A stretch of DNA of 21,620 nucleotides from Alphaproteobacteria bacterium (GCA_003696705.1 RFGD01000092.1:1-21620); one strand, 5' to 3'. Positions 7,920 to 14,745 are shown, numbered from the stretch's first letter. A program made the numbers and translations. The notes: a model not told the origin generated them from the sequence alone.

Positions 7920-8915
7920 TCAGGCGTTGACGTCGACGACGACGCGCCCCTTCACCTGCCCCTTGAGGATGGCCTTGCCCAGCTCGGGCAAATCGGCAAG
8001 CGTCGCGGGTTGGACCATGGCCTCGAGCTTGTCCATGGGCAGGTCCTTCGCGATCCTGCCCCAGGCGCGGACGCGGTCCTCGTAGGGACGCATGACACTG
8101 TCGATGCCCAGAAGATTGACGCCGCGCAGAAGGAAGGGAATGACCGTGGTCTCGAGCTTGGCGCCGCCGGCCAGACCGACGGCCGCCGCCGAGCAACCAT
8201 ACTTGAGCTGCGCCAGCACGCGGGCCAGCATGACCCCGCCCACCGCGTCGACGCACCCCGCCCAGGTTTCCTTCTCGAGCGGGCGGCCCGAGGGGGTGTT
8301 CAGCTCGTCGCGGGGAACGATGGTCGTGGCGCCAAGGCCCTTCAGGTAGTCGGCGGCCTCGGGCCGGCCGGTCACGGCCGCCACCTCATGCCCCAGATTT
8401 GCAAGGATCGCGGTCGCGACCGAGCCGACGCCCCCCGCCGCACCCGTCACAAGGACCGGGCCGTTTCCGGGTTTCAGACCGTGATCTTCCAGCGCCATCA
8501 CGGCCAGCATCGCCGTGAACCCGGCGGTGCCGACGGCCATCGCCTGGCGCGTCGTCAGTCCCTCGGGCAGCGGCACCAGCCAGTCGGCCTTCACGCGCGC
8601 CTTCTGGGCGTAGCCGCCCCACCAGATTTCGCCCACGCGCCAGCCGGTCAGCACCACCTTGTCGCCCGGTTTGTAGCGCGGATCATCGGACGCCTCGACG
8701 GTGCCGGCAAAGTCGATGCCCGGAACATGCGGATAGCTTTTCACAAGCCCGCCCCCCGACGGGCTCATGCACAGGCCGTCCTTGTAGTTGACCGTCGAAT
8801 ATTCGACCGCCACCGTGACATCGCCTTCCGCGGGAAGCTGGCCTTCGTCCAGTTCCTTCACGCCAAGCGTGAAGTTGCCCTCCGCGTCCTTCTCTGCAAC
8901 CAGCGCCTTGAACAT
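7920..8915 (-). CDS. acuI: Acryloyl-CoA reductase (NADPH), MDR family
   Basis: This is a 331-residue medium-chain dehydrogenase/reductase of the YhdH/AcuI type. AcuI reduces toxic acryloyl-CoA, formed from DMSP or acrylate, to propionyl-CoA using NADPH in the cytoplasm. Seen here: the N-terminal catalytic fold with STVNYKDGLC, the segment HVPGIDFAGTVE, and the nucleotide-binding VTGAAGGVGSVA at about residues 150-161. There are no structural zinc cysteines, as expected for this branch. The start at 8915 has AGGAAGG just upstream; an in-frame ATG at 9017 would add 34 Arg-rich residues that run into dmdA and is rejected. The gene follows dmdA by 40 bases, the pairing known from Ruegeria pomeroyi and other roseobacters, and is very likely cotranscribed with it. 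Confidence 0.93.
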   Translation of the reverse strand: MFKALVAEKDAEGNFTLGVKELDEGQLPAEGDVTVAVEYSTVNYKDGLCMSPSGGGLVKSYPHVPGIDFAGTVEASDDPRYKPGDKVVLTGWRVGEIWWGGYAQKARVKADWLVPLPEGLTTRQAMAVGTAGFTAMLAVMALEDHGLKPGNGPVLVTGAAGGVGSVATAILANLGHEVAAVTGRPEAADYLKGLGATTIVPRDELNTPSGRPLEKETWAGCVDAVGGVMLARVLAQLKYGCSAAAVGLAGGAKLETTVIPFLLRGVNLLGIDSVMRPYEDRVRAWGRIAKDLPMDKLEAMVQPATLADLPELGKAILKGQVKGRVVVDVNA

Positions 8916-8955
8916 CGCAATTTCCTTCCTGTTTGTCCTTCGTGTCTTCCGCCGC

Positions 8956-10059
8956 TCAGATCCAGAACGTGTCCCGAACAAGGACCGGCCGGCGTCCCGC
9001 GGGCGTCTCGACCTCAAGCCGGGTGCCCGGATCCCAATGCGTCATCCGCACCATCCCGATCGCGACATTCGTCCCGAAATCGGGCGACCAGGCGGCGGAA
9101 CTGACGTGGCCGACCCGCCGGTCGCCGTCGACAACGGGCCACAGCCGGTCACAGGCCGGCACGGCCTCGCCCTCGATCTCGAGCGGGCGGATCTGGCGGA
9201 CAGGTCCTTCGATGGCAACGCGCAACAGCGCATCGCGACCCACGCAGCCGATCGCCGAATGGGTGTCACAGAACTTGCCGAGACCGCACTCGTGCGGCGT
9301 GTTCTCGCGCGTCATGTCATTGCCGTAGGACAGGAGTCCGCCCTCGATGCGCTCGATGAGGTTCGGGCAGCCGGCGCGGACGTCGAGGTCCCTGCCCTCG
9401 GCCATGAGTGCATTCCAAAGCGCCATGCCGATCGAGCCGGGCGAGACATAAATCTCGAACCCTCCCTGCTTCGAATAGCCGGACCGGGCGATGACAAGGG
9501 GATAGCCCTCGAAGTCGAAGATGCTGTAGCGGAAGAACCGCACGTCGCGGACGCTATCCCCGAAGACCCGCGCCATCAGATCGTCCGCCAGGGGCCCCTG
9601 CACGGCCAGGGGCGAGACGTCGGGCTCGTCGACCAGCACATCGAGCCGCCAGCCGTGGACGATGCCCTTGACCCAGTAGAGAAGATCGCTGTCGGCGATC
9701 GAGATCCACCAGCGGTCCTCGGCAAGCTTGATCGCCACGGGATCGTTGAGCATGCCGCCCGTCTCGTCGACGATCGGCACGTAAAGACAACGACCCGGGT
9801 TCACGCCGCGAAGGTCGCGCGGGGTCAGCATCTGCATCAGCCGGCCGGCGTCGGGCCCGCGAAGCTCGACCTGCCGTTCGCAAGCGACATCCCAGACCTG
9901 AACGGCCGACTTCAGGTGGCGGTAATCCTCTTCCACCGAGCGGAAGACCGTCGGCAACAGCATGTGATTGTAGACCGTGTAGGCCTTCACGCCCGCGGCC
10001 TCGACACCTTCCGAAAACGGCGTCCGGCGCAGCCGGCGCGACGGCGACAGCGCAACCAT
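8956..10059 (-). CDS. dmdA: DMSP demethylase, tetrahydrofolate-dependent
   Basis: This 367-residue protein belongs to the GcvT-like, folate-binding family. DmdA moves a methyl group from dimethylsulfoniopropionate to tetrahydrofolate, giving methylmercaptopropionate, the first step of the sulfur-retaining DMSP route. The sequence matches roseobacter DmdA as I remember it over its whole length: the start SPSRRLRRTPF, the segments YTVYNHMLLPTVF and VQVWDVACERQVE, SPLAVQGPLADDLMARVFG, then SYGNDMTRENTPHECGLG and the end MVRMTHWDPGT. These set it apart from ordinary glycine-cleavage T protein. It starts 9 bases after the DUF1326 stop, with AGGGGG before the ATG, and is followed by acuI. Neighbouring acuI supports DMSP use strongly. 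Confidence 0.93.
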   Translation of the reverse strand: MVALSPSRRLRRTPFSEGVEAAGVKAYTVYNHMLLPTVFRSVEEDYRHLKSAVQVWDVACERQVELRGPDAGRLMQMLTPRDLRGVNPGRCLYVPIVDETGGMLNDPVAIKLAEDRWWISIADSDLLYWVKGIVHGWRLDVLVDEPDVSPLAVQGPLADDLMARVFGDSVRDVRFFRYSIFDFEGYPLVIARSGYSKQGGFEIYVSPGSIGMALWNALMAEGRDLDVRAGCPNLIERIEGGLLSYGNDMTRENTPHECGLGKFCDTHSAIGCVGRDALLRVAIEGPVRQIRPLEIEGEAVPACDRLWPVVDGDRRVGHVSSAAWSPDFGTNVAIGMVRMTHWDPGTRLEVETPAGRRPVLVRDTFWI

Positions 10060-10068
10060 GGCCGCCCC

Positions 10069-10725
10069 CTACTTGCGGATCTCGGGGCCGGACCAGTCGA
10101 TCTGGCAGATCTCGGCCGAGCGCCCGTCAAAGTCCCAGACCCGCCCGAAAGCGCGGACGCGCCCCTTGGTCGCGGTCGCCACCGTGATGTCGGGACCCAT
10201 CCAGTATTCGGTATTGTGCACCACGATGTCCTCGGACGGGTCGCGCCCCTTGACGGGCACCACCTCTCCCTGAATGGCCTTGCCGACGATCAGCCGGCGC
10301 GTCTTGCCCTCGGTCTCGAACGAAACGGGGGCGCGGTCGGCCCCGAGGAACTCGGAGACGAGAAGCCGGAAAAGCCCCGTCGTTCCCTTCGCCTTGCCCG
10401 AGAAGATGTTCACGAGGCCGTCGAAGGCCGCGTCCGAGGCCCGCTCGTCGATCCATGCAGCGGCCTTCCAGTTCCCCCGCGCCATCAGGCCCGGGATCTC
10501 GAGCATCAGCCCGACATTGAGCCCCGAGAGATCCTCGTCGCCATAGTGGCCTTCGTCGATGCGAACGCCGGCCCAGGCCATGCACACCCCCTCGGTCGGG
10601 GGGTGCTTCCCCAGACTGACGACGCAAGGGCAGAAGACCGTGCAGTTGCAGTTGAGGATGAGCTCGCCGCGGATGGCCCAGGGCACCGTGCCCGTCGCCG
10701 CCGTGGTTTCCGTTTTCGTGTCCAT
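10069..10725 (-). CDS. DUF1326 protein with N-terminal Cys cluster
   Basis: This 218-residue soluble protein of a family without known function shows the family hallmark near the N-terminus: Cys26, Cys28, Cys32 and Cys34 in LNCNCTVFCPC, followed by His41 and Cys48. Such a cluster could bind a metal or thiol, but no activity is established. The start at 10725 is preferred: AAGGG lies 9 bases upstream, whereas for the in-frame ATG at 10734 it would touch the codon. The gene is 35 bases after the DUF2182 gene, its common genomic partner, and only 9 bases before dmdA. That spacing suggests one transcript and some link to DMSP or methanethiol handling. There is no signal peptide, so it is probably cytoplasmic or bound to the membrane partner. 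Confidence 0.85.
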   Translation of the reverse strand: MDTKTETTAATGTVPWAIRGELILNCNCTVFCPCVVSLGKHPPTEGVCMAWAGVRIDEGHYGDEDLSGLNVGLMLEIPGLMARGNWKAAAWIDERASDAAFDGLVNIFSGKAKGTTGLFRLLVSEFLGADRAPVSFETEGKTRRLIVGKAIQGEVVPVKGRDPSEDIVVHNTEYWMGPDITVATATKGRVRAFGRVWDFDGRSAEICQIDWSGPEIRK

Positions 10726-10760
10726 GACTTCCATCCCTTTTCCAGGAAACCGCCCGAAGG

Positions 10761-11549
10761 CTAGACCCAGGCCGCGGCAAGCGTGCCGATGCCCGCAATG
10801 ACCAGAAGCGCGCCGAGGGGCCGCGTGATGGGCCGCCCCAGGTCCGGAAGCTTCTCGACCGCCATCAACACGGTCGCAAGCCCCATGAAAAGAAGGTTCG
10901 AAAGGCCGCCGACGAAGGCAAGAAGCATCAGCGCCCAGCAGCAGCCAAGACACACCGCCCCAAGCCGAAGCCCAAGCGCGAAGGCACCGCGGGCGCCGGC
11001 CGTCGGCTCCCAATGCGCCATGAAGAAGACAAGCGGGCTGCGGCATGCCGACAGACAGGCGTCCTTCAGGGCCGAGAACTGGTAAAACCCGGCCAGCAGA
11101 AGGAAGGCCCCACCCATGGCCGGCGCCGTCAGGACACCCGCGGGCGTCACCCAGCCGGCCGAAAGAAGCGCCAGCTGAAGACCGGCGGCCAGGGCCGAAA
11201 ATCCGAGCCAGACAAGAAGATAGCCCGTCCAGAGCACGAGGCTGTCGCGCCGCCGGGCCGCCCCTGCCCCGGCCAGATGCTCGAAGGTGCGAAAGGCGGG
11301 AAAGGCCGTCGGCGCCATCATTGCAAGGGACATGACCGCCCACATCGCCGTCATCCGCAGAAAGCCCGCGCTGTCGGCCGTCGCCGTGCAAAGCCCCTTC
11401 CAGAAACCGGCGCCGCCAAGGCGCGACGCCGCGACCAGATCGGCCGGCGGCGACATTGCCCAAAGCGCCGTCCAGGCCAGAAGCACGGCGCCGAAAAAGG
11501 CCAGCCAGTGCCACCCGTCCCTCAAACGCCAGGCTGCCGCGGTCGCCAT
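10761..11549 (-). CDS. DUF2182 polytopic membrane protein, putative metal-binding
   Basis: This 262-residue inner-membrane protein has about six hydrophobic helices and no known function. The family has been described as predicted metal-binding. Possible ligands seen here are a Met-rich helix (WAVMSLAMMAPTAFP, about 70-84), Glu90-His91, a CxxxC pair (Cys165, Cys169), His179, and Cys200 with Cys203-Cys204 in a late helix. The start at 11549 has GGGGAGG at good spacing. It is the first gene after the promoter at 11633-11661 and is followed by its usual partner DUF1326, then dmdA and acuI. A role in moving or sensing a metal or sulfur compound is plausible from residues and context, but not shown. 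Confidence 0.85.
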   Translation of the reverse strand: MATAAAWRLRDGWHWLAFFGAVLLAWTALWAMSPPADLVAASRLGGAGFWKGLCTATADSAGFLRMTAMWAVMSLAMMAPTAFPAFRTFEHLAGAGAARRRDSLVLWTGYLLVWLGFSALAAGLQLALLSAGWVTPAGVLTAPAMGGAFLLLAGFYQFSALKDACLSACRSPLVFFMAHWEPTAGARGAFALGLRLGAVCLGCCWALMLLAFVGGLSNLLFMGLATVLMAVEKLPDLGRPITRPLGALLVIAGIGTLAAAWV

Positions 11550-11632
11550 GGACGATGCCTCCCCACACCGTATCGCGATCCCGCGCGGGAAGCGTTCGCT
11601 TGCCGCGGACGGGATTCGGCTTCATTGTGGCG

Positions 11633-11661
11633 AATATGGCAGACGACGAAATGTCTGACAA
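11633..11661 (-). promoter_or_regulatory. Sigma70-type promoter of the DUF2182-DUF1326-dmdA-acuI operon
   Basis: On the minus strand, TTGTCA (11661-11656) is followed after exactly 17 bases by CATATT (11638-11633). Transcription would start near 11625, giving a leader of about 75 bases before the DUF2182 start at 11549. This is the only good promoter seen upstream of the four tightly spaced genes. Confidence 0.6.
11652..11660. promoter_or_regulatory. TGTC-T-GACA palindrome, candidate GntR operator
   Basis: A 9-base inverted repeat with a central T covers most of the -35 box of the minus-strand promoter and ends 22 bases before the GntR start on the plus strand. Short palindromes of this kind between divergent genes are typical binding sites for GntR/FCD regulators. 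Binding here would block the DMSP operon and could also limit the regulator's own expression. Confidence 0.5.
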
Positions 11662-11668
11662 ATGGATT

Positions 11669-11680
11669 GTGGGGACCCAC
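11669..11680 (+). promoter_or_regulatory. GTGGG-GA-CCCAC inverted repeat over the GntR ribosome site
   Basis: A 5-pair inverted repeat with a 2-base centre lies directly before the ATG at 11683 and contains the GGGGA that would serve as ribosome-binding site. The loop is too short for a stable RNA hairpin, so a protein-binding site is the likelier meaning, if any. It may be chance. Confidence 0.3.
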
Positions 11681-11682
11681 GC

Positions 11683-12489
11683 ATGACCTCTTCCAGCGGG
11701 CCGATGGGCACGACGCTCGACCCGGGGCGCGACCTTTCGGCCCAGATCGCGGAAGCCATTCGCGACGCCATCGTGGCGGGCCGGCTGATCGTCGACGAGC
11801 GGCTGCCGTCGGAAGCCGAACTGGCCGAAGCGTTCGGCGTCTCGCGGCCAACGGTGCGCGAGGCGCTGAAGCGGCTGGCCGCGCAGAACCTGATCCGGAC
11901 GCAGCGCGGCGCCTCGGGCGGGGCCTTCGTCAACCGGCTTTCCTTCGACGAGGCGCAGGGCCAGATGGTGACGACCTCGACGCTGCTTCTGTCCATGAAC
12001 GAGGTCGATTTCGAAACCGCCTGCGAGGCGCGCTTCGCACTCGAACGCGCCTGCGTGCCGCTTGCCGCGCGGCGGCGCACGGCCGACCACCTTGCCGCGA
12101 TGAAGGCCGAGATCGAACGCCAGTCGCAGGCCGGTCTTTCGGACGAGGCGTTCTGTGCCTCGGACGTGGCCTTTCATCGGGCCCTTGTCGATGCGGCCGG
12201 AAACCCGATCCTGTCCTATCAGCTGGCCGGCGCGGTCGAGGCGATCGAGCCTCTCATGAACATGATCACCTTCACGGCGCGCGATCGCGCCCGGATCGTT
12301 GCCCTTCACCGGGAAATCGCGGCGGCGATAGAGGCCGGCGACGCCGAAGGCGCCGAAGCGGCGCTTTCGCGGCTTTCGGCCTACGCCGTCGAACTGGCCG
12401 ATCATGTGCGCCGGGCGCGCGCGGCGCGGCGGCAACGCGCGACCGAAGCCCGCTTGCCTGACGGCCCCGCCTCTCATACCGTCGAGTGA
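11683..12489 (+). CDS. GntR-family (FadR/FCD) transcriptional regulator
   Basis: This is a 268-residue DNA-binding regulator. The winged helix-turn-helix covers about residues 15-85, with the GntR signature LPSEAELAEAFGVSRPTVRE. The C-terminal FCD domain (about 105-245) is all helical. Metal or ligand residues Asp161 and His165 (DVAFH) and His209 are present; the fourth histidine of classical FCD sites is not obvious. The start at 11683 is chosen because GGGGA lies 9 bases before it; the in-frame ATG at 11662 has no such site. It is transcribed away from the DMSP operon, and a GntR gene also sits beside dmdA in Ruegeria as I recall. It is probably a repressor released by a DMSP-derived acid or acyl-CoA. 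The effector is inferred, not seen. Confidence 0.9.
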   Translation: MTSSSGPMGTTLDPGRDLSAQIAEAIRDAIVAGRLIVDERLPSEAELAEAFGVSRPTVREALKRLAAQNLIRTQRGASGGAFVNRLSFDEAQGQMVTTSTLLLSMNEVDFETACEARFALERACVPLAARRRTADHLAAMKAEIERQSQAGLSDEAFCASDVAFHRALVDAAGNPILSYQLAGAVEAIEPLMNMITFTARDRARIVALHREIAAAIEAGDAEGAEAALSRLSAYAVELADHVRRARAARRQRATEARLPDGPASHTVE

Positions 12490-12542
12490 CGCCATCGCGC
12501 GCAAGAGAACAACAAGACGAACCACCAACGGGAGTTCTGCAC

Positions 12543-13589
12543 ATGATCCGAAAGACGCTGGCCGTTTTCGCCGTGACAACGGGCCTTGCCGGGACGGCGC
12601 TGGCCGCCGACCCTGACCTTCTGGTCTTCGACTGGTCCGGCTACGAGGATCCGGGATTCTACCAGGCCTACATCGAGAAGCATGGCGACGGGCCAAGCTT
12701 TGCCTTCTTCGGCGACGACGACGAGGCCTTTCAGAAGCTGGCATCGGGCTTTCGGGCCGATGTTGCGCACCCGTGCTCGCAGATGGTGTCGAAATACCGC
12801 GACCGCGGCCTGATCGAACCATGGGACACAAGCCGCATCCCGGCATATGGCGACATCAACCCCGCCTACATCGATTCGCCGATCTTCAAGGACGAGGCCG
12901 GCGCCTGGTTCATCCCCGCCGACATCGGCCAGACGGGCGTCGCCTACAACACCGAGAAGGTGCCCGAGTCCGACGTCGAAAGCCTCGATGTCTTCCTTGA
13001 CCCCAAATACGCCGGCCGCATCGCCCTGCCGGACAACACCGATGACATCTGGGCCCTGGCGCTTTTGGCGACGGGCATCAGCGACTGGACGAAGATCACC
13101 GAAGAAGACATTGACAAGGCGGGTAAATGGCTTCGGAAGGCCCACCAGAATGTGCGCGCCTACTGGGCCGACGGCGCCGAACTGTCGCAGCTCATGGCAA
13201 CCGGCGAGGTGCTGATCTCCTGGGCCTGGAACGAGACGCCGACGACGCTTGTTGCCGAGGGTCACCCGGTCGCCTTCAAGCGCGACACGCGCGAAGGCTA
13301 CTCGACCTGGTTCTGCGGCTACGTGAACCTCAAGGACGGGCCGGGCTCGGAAGACAAGGCCTATGACTTCATCAACGCCTGGCTGGCGCCCGAGACGGCC
13401 GAATACATCGTGACCGAGTGGGGGTATGGACATTCCAACCAGAAGGCGATGGATGCGATCCCGGCCGAAACCCTGGCCGAGGTCGGCCTTGACCCTGTCG
13501 ACGCGCCGGCCCTGGCGCAGGTGCCGATGGACAACGCGCTTCGCGACCGCATGGTCGAGGAGTTCGAGAAGATCAAGGCCGGGTTCTGA
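12543..13589 (+). CDS. Periplasmic solute-binding protein, PotD/polyamine-like, orphan
   Basis: This 348-residue secreted protein begins with a clear signal peptide, MIRKTLAVFAVTTGLAGTALA, cut before ADPDL. The mature part looks like a family 1 ABC binding protein of the spermidine/putrescine type: LLVFDWSGYEDPGF near the start, a central PADIGQTGVAYNTEKV hinge region, and Trp-rich stretches such as ISWAWNETP. GGGAG precedes the start. It lies 53 bases after the GntR gene and ends at a strong terminator. No permease or ATPase gene is in the window, so it must work with a transporter encoded elsewhere or as a sensor. Polyamine is the default ligand guess; a DMSP- or betaine-like cation is possible given the locus. 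Confidence 0.87.
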   Translation: MIRKTLAVFAVTTGLAGTALAADPDLLVFDWSGYEDPGFYQAYIEKHGDGPSFAFFGDDDEAFQKLASGFRADVAHPCSQMVSKYRDRGLIEPWDTSRIPAYGDINPAYIDSPIFKDEAGAWFIPADIGQTGVAYNTEKVPESDVESLDVFLDPKYAGRIALPDNTDDIWALALLATGISDWTKITEEDIDKAGKWLRKAHQNVRAYWADGAELSQLMATGEVLISWAWNETPTTLVAEGHPVAFKRDTREGYSTWFCGYVNLKDGPGSEDKAYDFINAWLAPETAEYIVTEWGYGHSNQKAMDAIPAETLAEVGLDPVDAPALAQVPMDNALRDRMVEEFEKIKAGF

Positions 13590-13650
13590 CCGCGCACGCG
13601 GCCGGCCACGCCCCGCGGAACGGCCCACGACCGGCCACCACGACAGATCC

Positions 13651-13690
13651 GGCGGCGCCCCCCGAAAGGGCGCCGCCCTTTCTCTTTCCT
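13651..13690 (+). terminator. Strong intrinsic terminator after the binding-protein gene
   Basis: GGCGGCGCCC (13651-13660) pairs perfectly with GGGCGCCGCC (13668-13677) across a 7-base loop. The pyrimidine-rich tail CTTTCTCTTT follows. It closes the GntR-binding-protein transcript and separates it from the tmRNA gene. Confidence 0.85.
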
Positions 13691-13716
13691 GCGGGGCATC
13701 TCGGGTCCGTGGCCCC

Positions 13717-13745
13717 TTGAACCCGCCGGCGCCGGGCCTTATCTT
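13717..13745 (+). promoter_or_regulatory. Sigma70 promoter of the tmRNA gene
   Basis: TTGAAC (13717-13722) and TATCTT (13740-13745) are separated by 17 bases. The predicted start near 13752 coincides with the first base of a GNRA-capped hairpin that begins the acceptor RNA. The agreement of promoter and RNA 5' end supports both. Confidence 0.7.
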
Positions 13746-13751
13746 TTCCTC

Positions 13752-14066
13752 GTCCCGGCGACGGGACTATGGCGATAAACGCGCACGGAATAAGCGGACC
13801 GGACCCGGGGGCGGTACCCGGCGGCTCCACCAGAAATCCCGCGTTGGGGGAAGCATGGGGCCGAAACAGGATCGACGGACGTGTAAAGGTGTTGCTTTCG
13901 CCCGGTGAGGTACCACCGTTATCGGTCCAAAGCACATAGTTGCCAACGACAACCGTGCTCCGGTTGCGCTCGCTGCGTAAGTAGCGCGCAAGACCGAAAT
14001 CTGAAGTCCAGTCGTCAAGCAACGGCTGGCGGGGTCCGCAGGCACCTGGCAACAGAAGCCTGCACT
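13752..14066 (+). ncRNA. ssrA: Two-piece (permuted) alphaproteobacterial tmRNA
   Basis: tmRNA frees stalled ribosomes and adds a degradation tag. The gene is permuted, with the acceptor piece first (about 13752-13832). It opens with a hairpin GTCCCG-GCGA-CGGGAC, then a T-arm CCGGG-GGCGGTA-CCCGG (13805-13821), and ends CGGCTCCACCA at 13832. A 24-base spacer (13833-13856) follows. The coding piece (13857 to about 14066) begins GGGGCCGAAACAGGATCGACG. GGGGCCG pairs with CGGCTCC over 7 bases including the G3-U70 wobble that alanyl-tRNA synthetase reads. The tag frame GCC...TAA (13942-13980) encodes ANDNRAPVALAA. The coding piece closes with a hairpin, GCAGGC (14038-14043) with GCCTGC (14058-14063), inner stem CTG-GCAA-CAG. 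The 3' end is approximate. Confidence 0.95.
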
Positions 14067-14241
14067 TTCATTTGCCATCTCCCTGATTTCATCCCGAAAG
14101 CCCGCCTTCGCGCGGCGACGGGTGCGCGGCCGGCCGGCCCTGCGTTGACGCGGGGTCACGAATTGGCGCGCGTGCCCCGCCGAGCCCCTTCCCTTCGGTC
14201 GGGAAATCCCTATGGTCGGGAGGTGAAGGGAGGCCGAAGGC
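14067..14241. other. Spacer between tmRNA and sspB
   Basis: This 175-base stretch holds no gene that I can support. TTGACG at 14145-14150 could be a -35 box, and TATGGT lies at about 14212-14217, but the two are not at a usable distance. GGCCGGCCGGCC-type repeats near 14128 may fold. I see no T-rich terminator for the tmRNA, so some transcripts may read through into sspB. Confidence 0.5.
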
Positions 14242-14724
14242 ATGACGACTCGCTCCATCGACTACGGAAGGCTGATGCACCGGGCCATGCGCGGGCTCAT
14301 CGTCGACGTCCTGTCGGACGTCGCCCGGGACGGCCTGCCGGGAGAGCACCACTTCTTCATCACCTTCGACACGCGTCACCCCGGCGTCGAGATGGCCGAC
14401 TGGCTGAGAGAGCGCTACCCCGACAGCATGACGATCGTCCTGCAACACTGGTTCGATGCGCTCGAGGTTACGCCCGACGCCTTCGGCGTGACCCTCAACT
14501 TCGGCGATCAGCCCGAACGGCTGGTGGTGCCCTTCGACGCGGTCCAGACCTTCGTCGATCCGTCCGTCGAATTCGGCCTTCGCTTCGAGACGCACGAGGC
14601 CGAGGAAGAACCGGCCGACACCGAGGAGGCACCCGCGCTCGATACGGCCGAGGACACCGGCGAAGGCCCCGACACCCAGCCCGGCGACGCCGAGATCGTC
14701 AGCCTCGACAAGTTTCGGAAATAG
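14242..14724 (+). CDS. sspB: ClpXP adaptor SspB, alphaproteobacterial type
   Basis: This is a 160-residue cytoplasmic adaptor. SspB binds the ssrA tag and tethers tagged proteins to the ClpX unfoldase, speeding their degradation. The folded substrate-binding domain (about 1-118) shows the alpha-type core QHWFDALEVTPDAFGVTLNF, then PERLVVPFDAVQTFVDPSVEFGL. A flexible, acidic Glu/Asp/Pro/Thr linker (about 119-150) ends in IVSLDKFRK, the short C-terminal motif that docks on the ClpX N-domain. GGAGG lies about 7-11 bases before the start. It sits about 175 bases after the tmRNA gene on the same strand, which fits its job exactly. The gene downstream is fumC, with its own promoter. Confidence 0.92.
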   Translation: MTTRSIDYGRLMHRAMRGLIVDVLSDVARDGLPGEHHFFITFDTRHPGVEMADWLRERYPDSMTIVLQHWFDALEVTPDAFGVTLNFGDQPERLVVPFDAVQTFVDPSVEFGLRFETHEAEEEPADTEEAPALDTAEDTGEGPDTQPGDAEIVSLDKFRK

Positions 14725-14745
14725 CGCTAACGCGCGTTCCCTCCA

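Noticed and set aside
5628..9104. 1158-codon open frame on the plus strand
   Set aside because: It runs antisense across trgB, trgA, the desulfurase-like gene and acuI, each with clear motifs on the minus strand. It is a codon-bias shadow.
10585..10605. CACCCCC...GGGGGTG hairpin inside the DUF1326 gene
   Set aside because: The bases encode HPPTEGV in the conserved region, and no T run follows. It is best explained by codon use rather than an attenuator.
8788..10764. 658-codon open frame on the plus strand
   Set aside because: It is antisense to dmdA and the DUF1326 gene, both well supported. No motif was seen.
10069..12846. Extended DUF1326 frame of 925 codons
   Set aside because: It reads through the DUF2182 gene in another frame and through the GntR gene on the other strand. 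The start at 10725 fits the family and the ribosome site.
14145..14173. TTGACG as a possible sspB promoter
   Set aside because: At 16-18 bases downstream only GCGCGT-like sequence is found, with no -10 resemblance.
13573..14258. Two minus-strand frames (159 and 163 codons)
   Set aside because: They cover the tmRNA gene and its terminator, show no domain, and are explained by the ncRNA on the plus strand.
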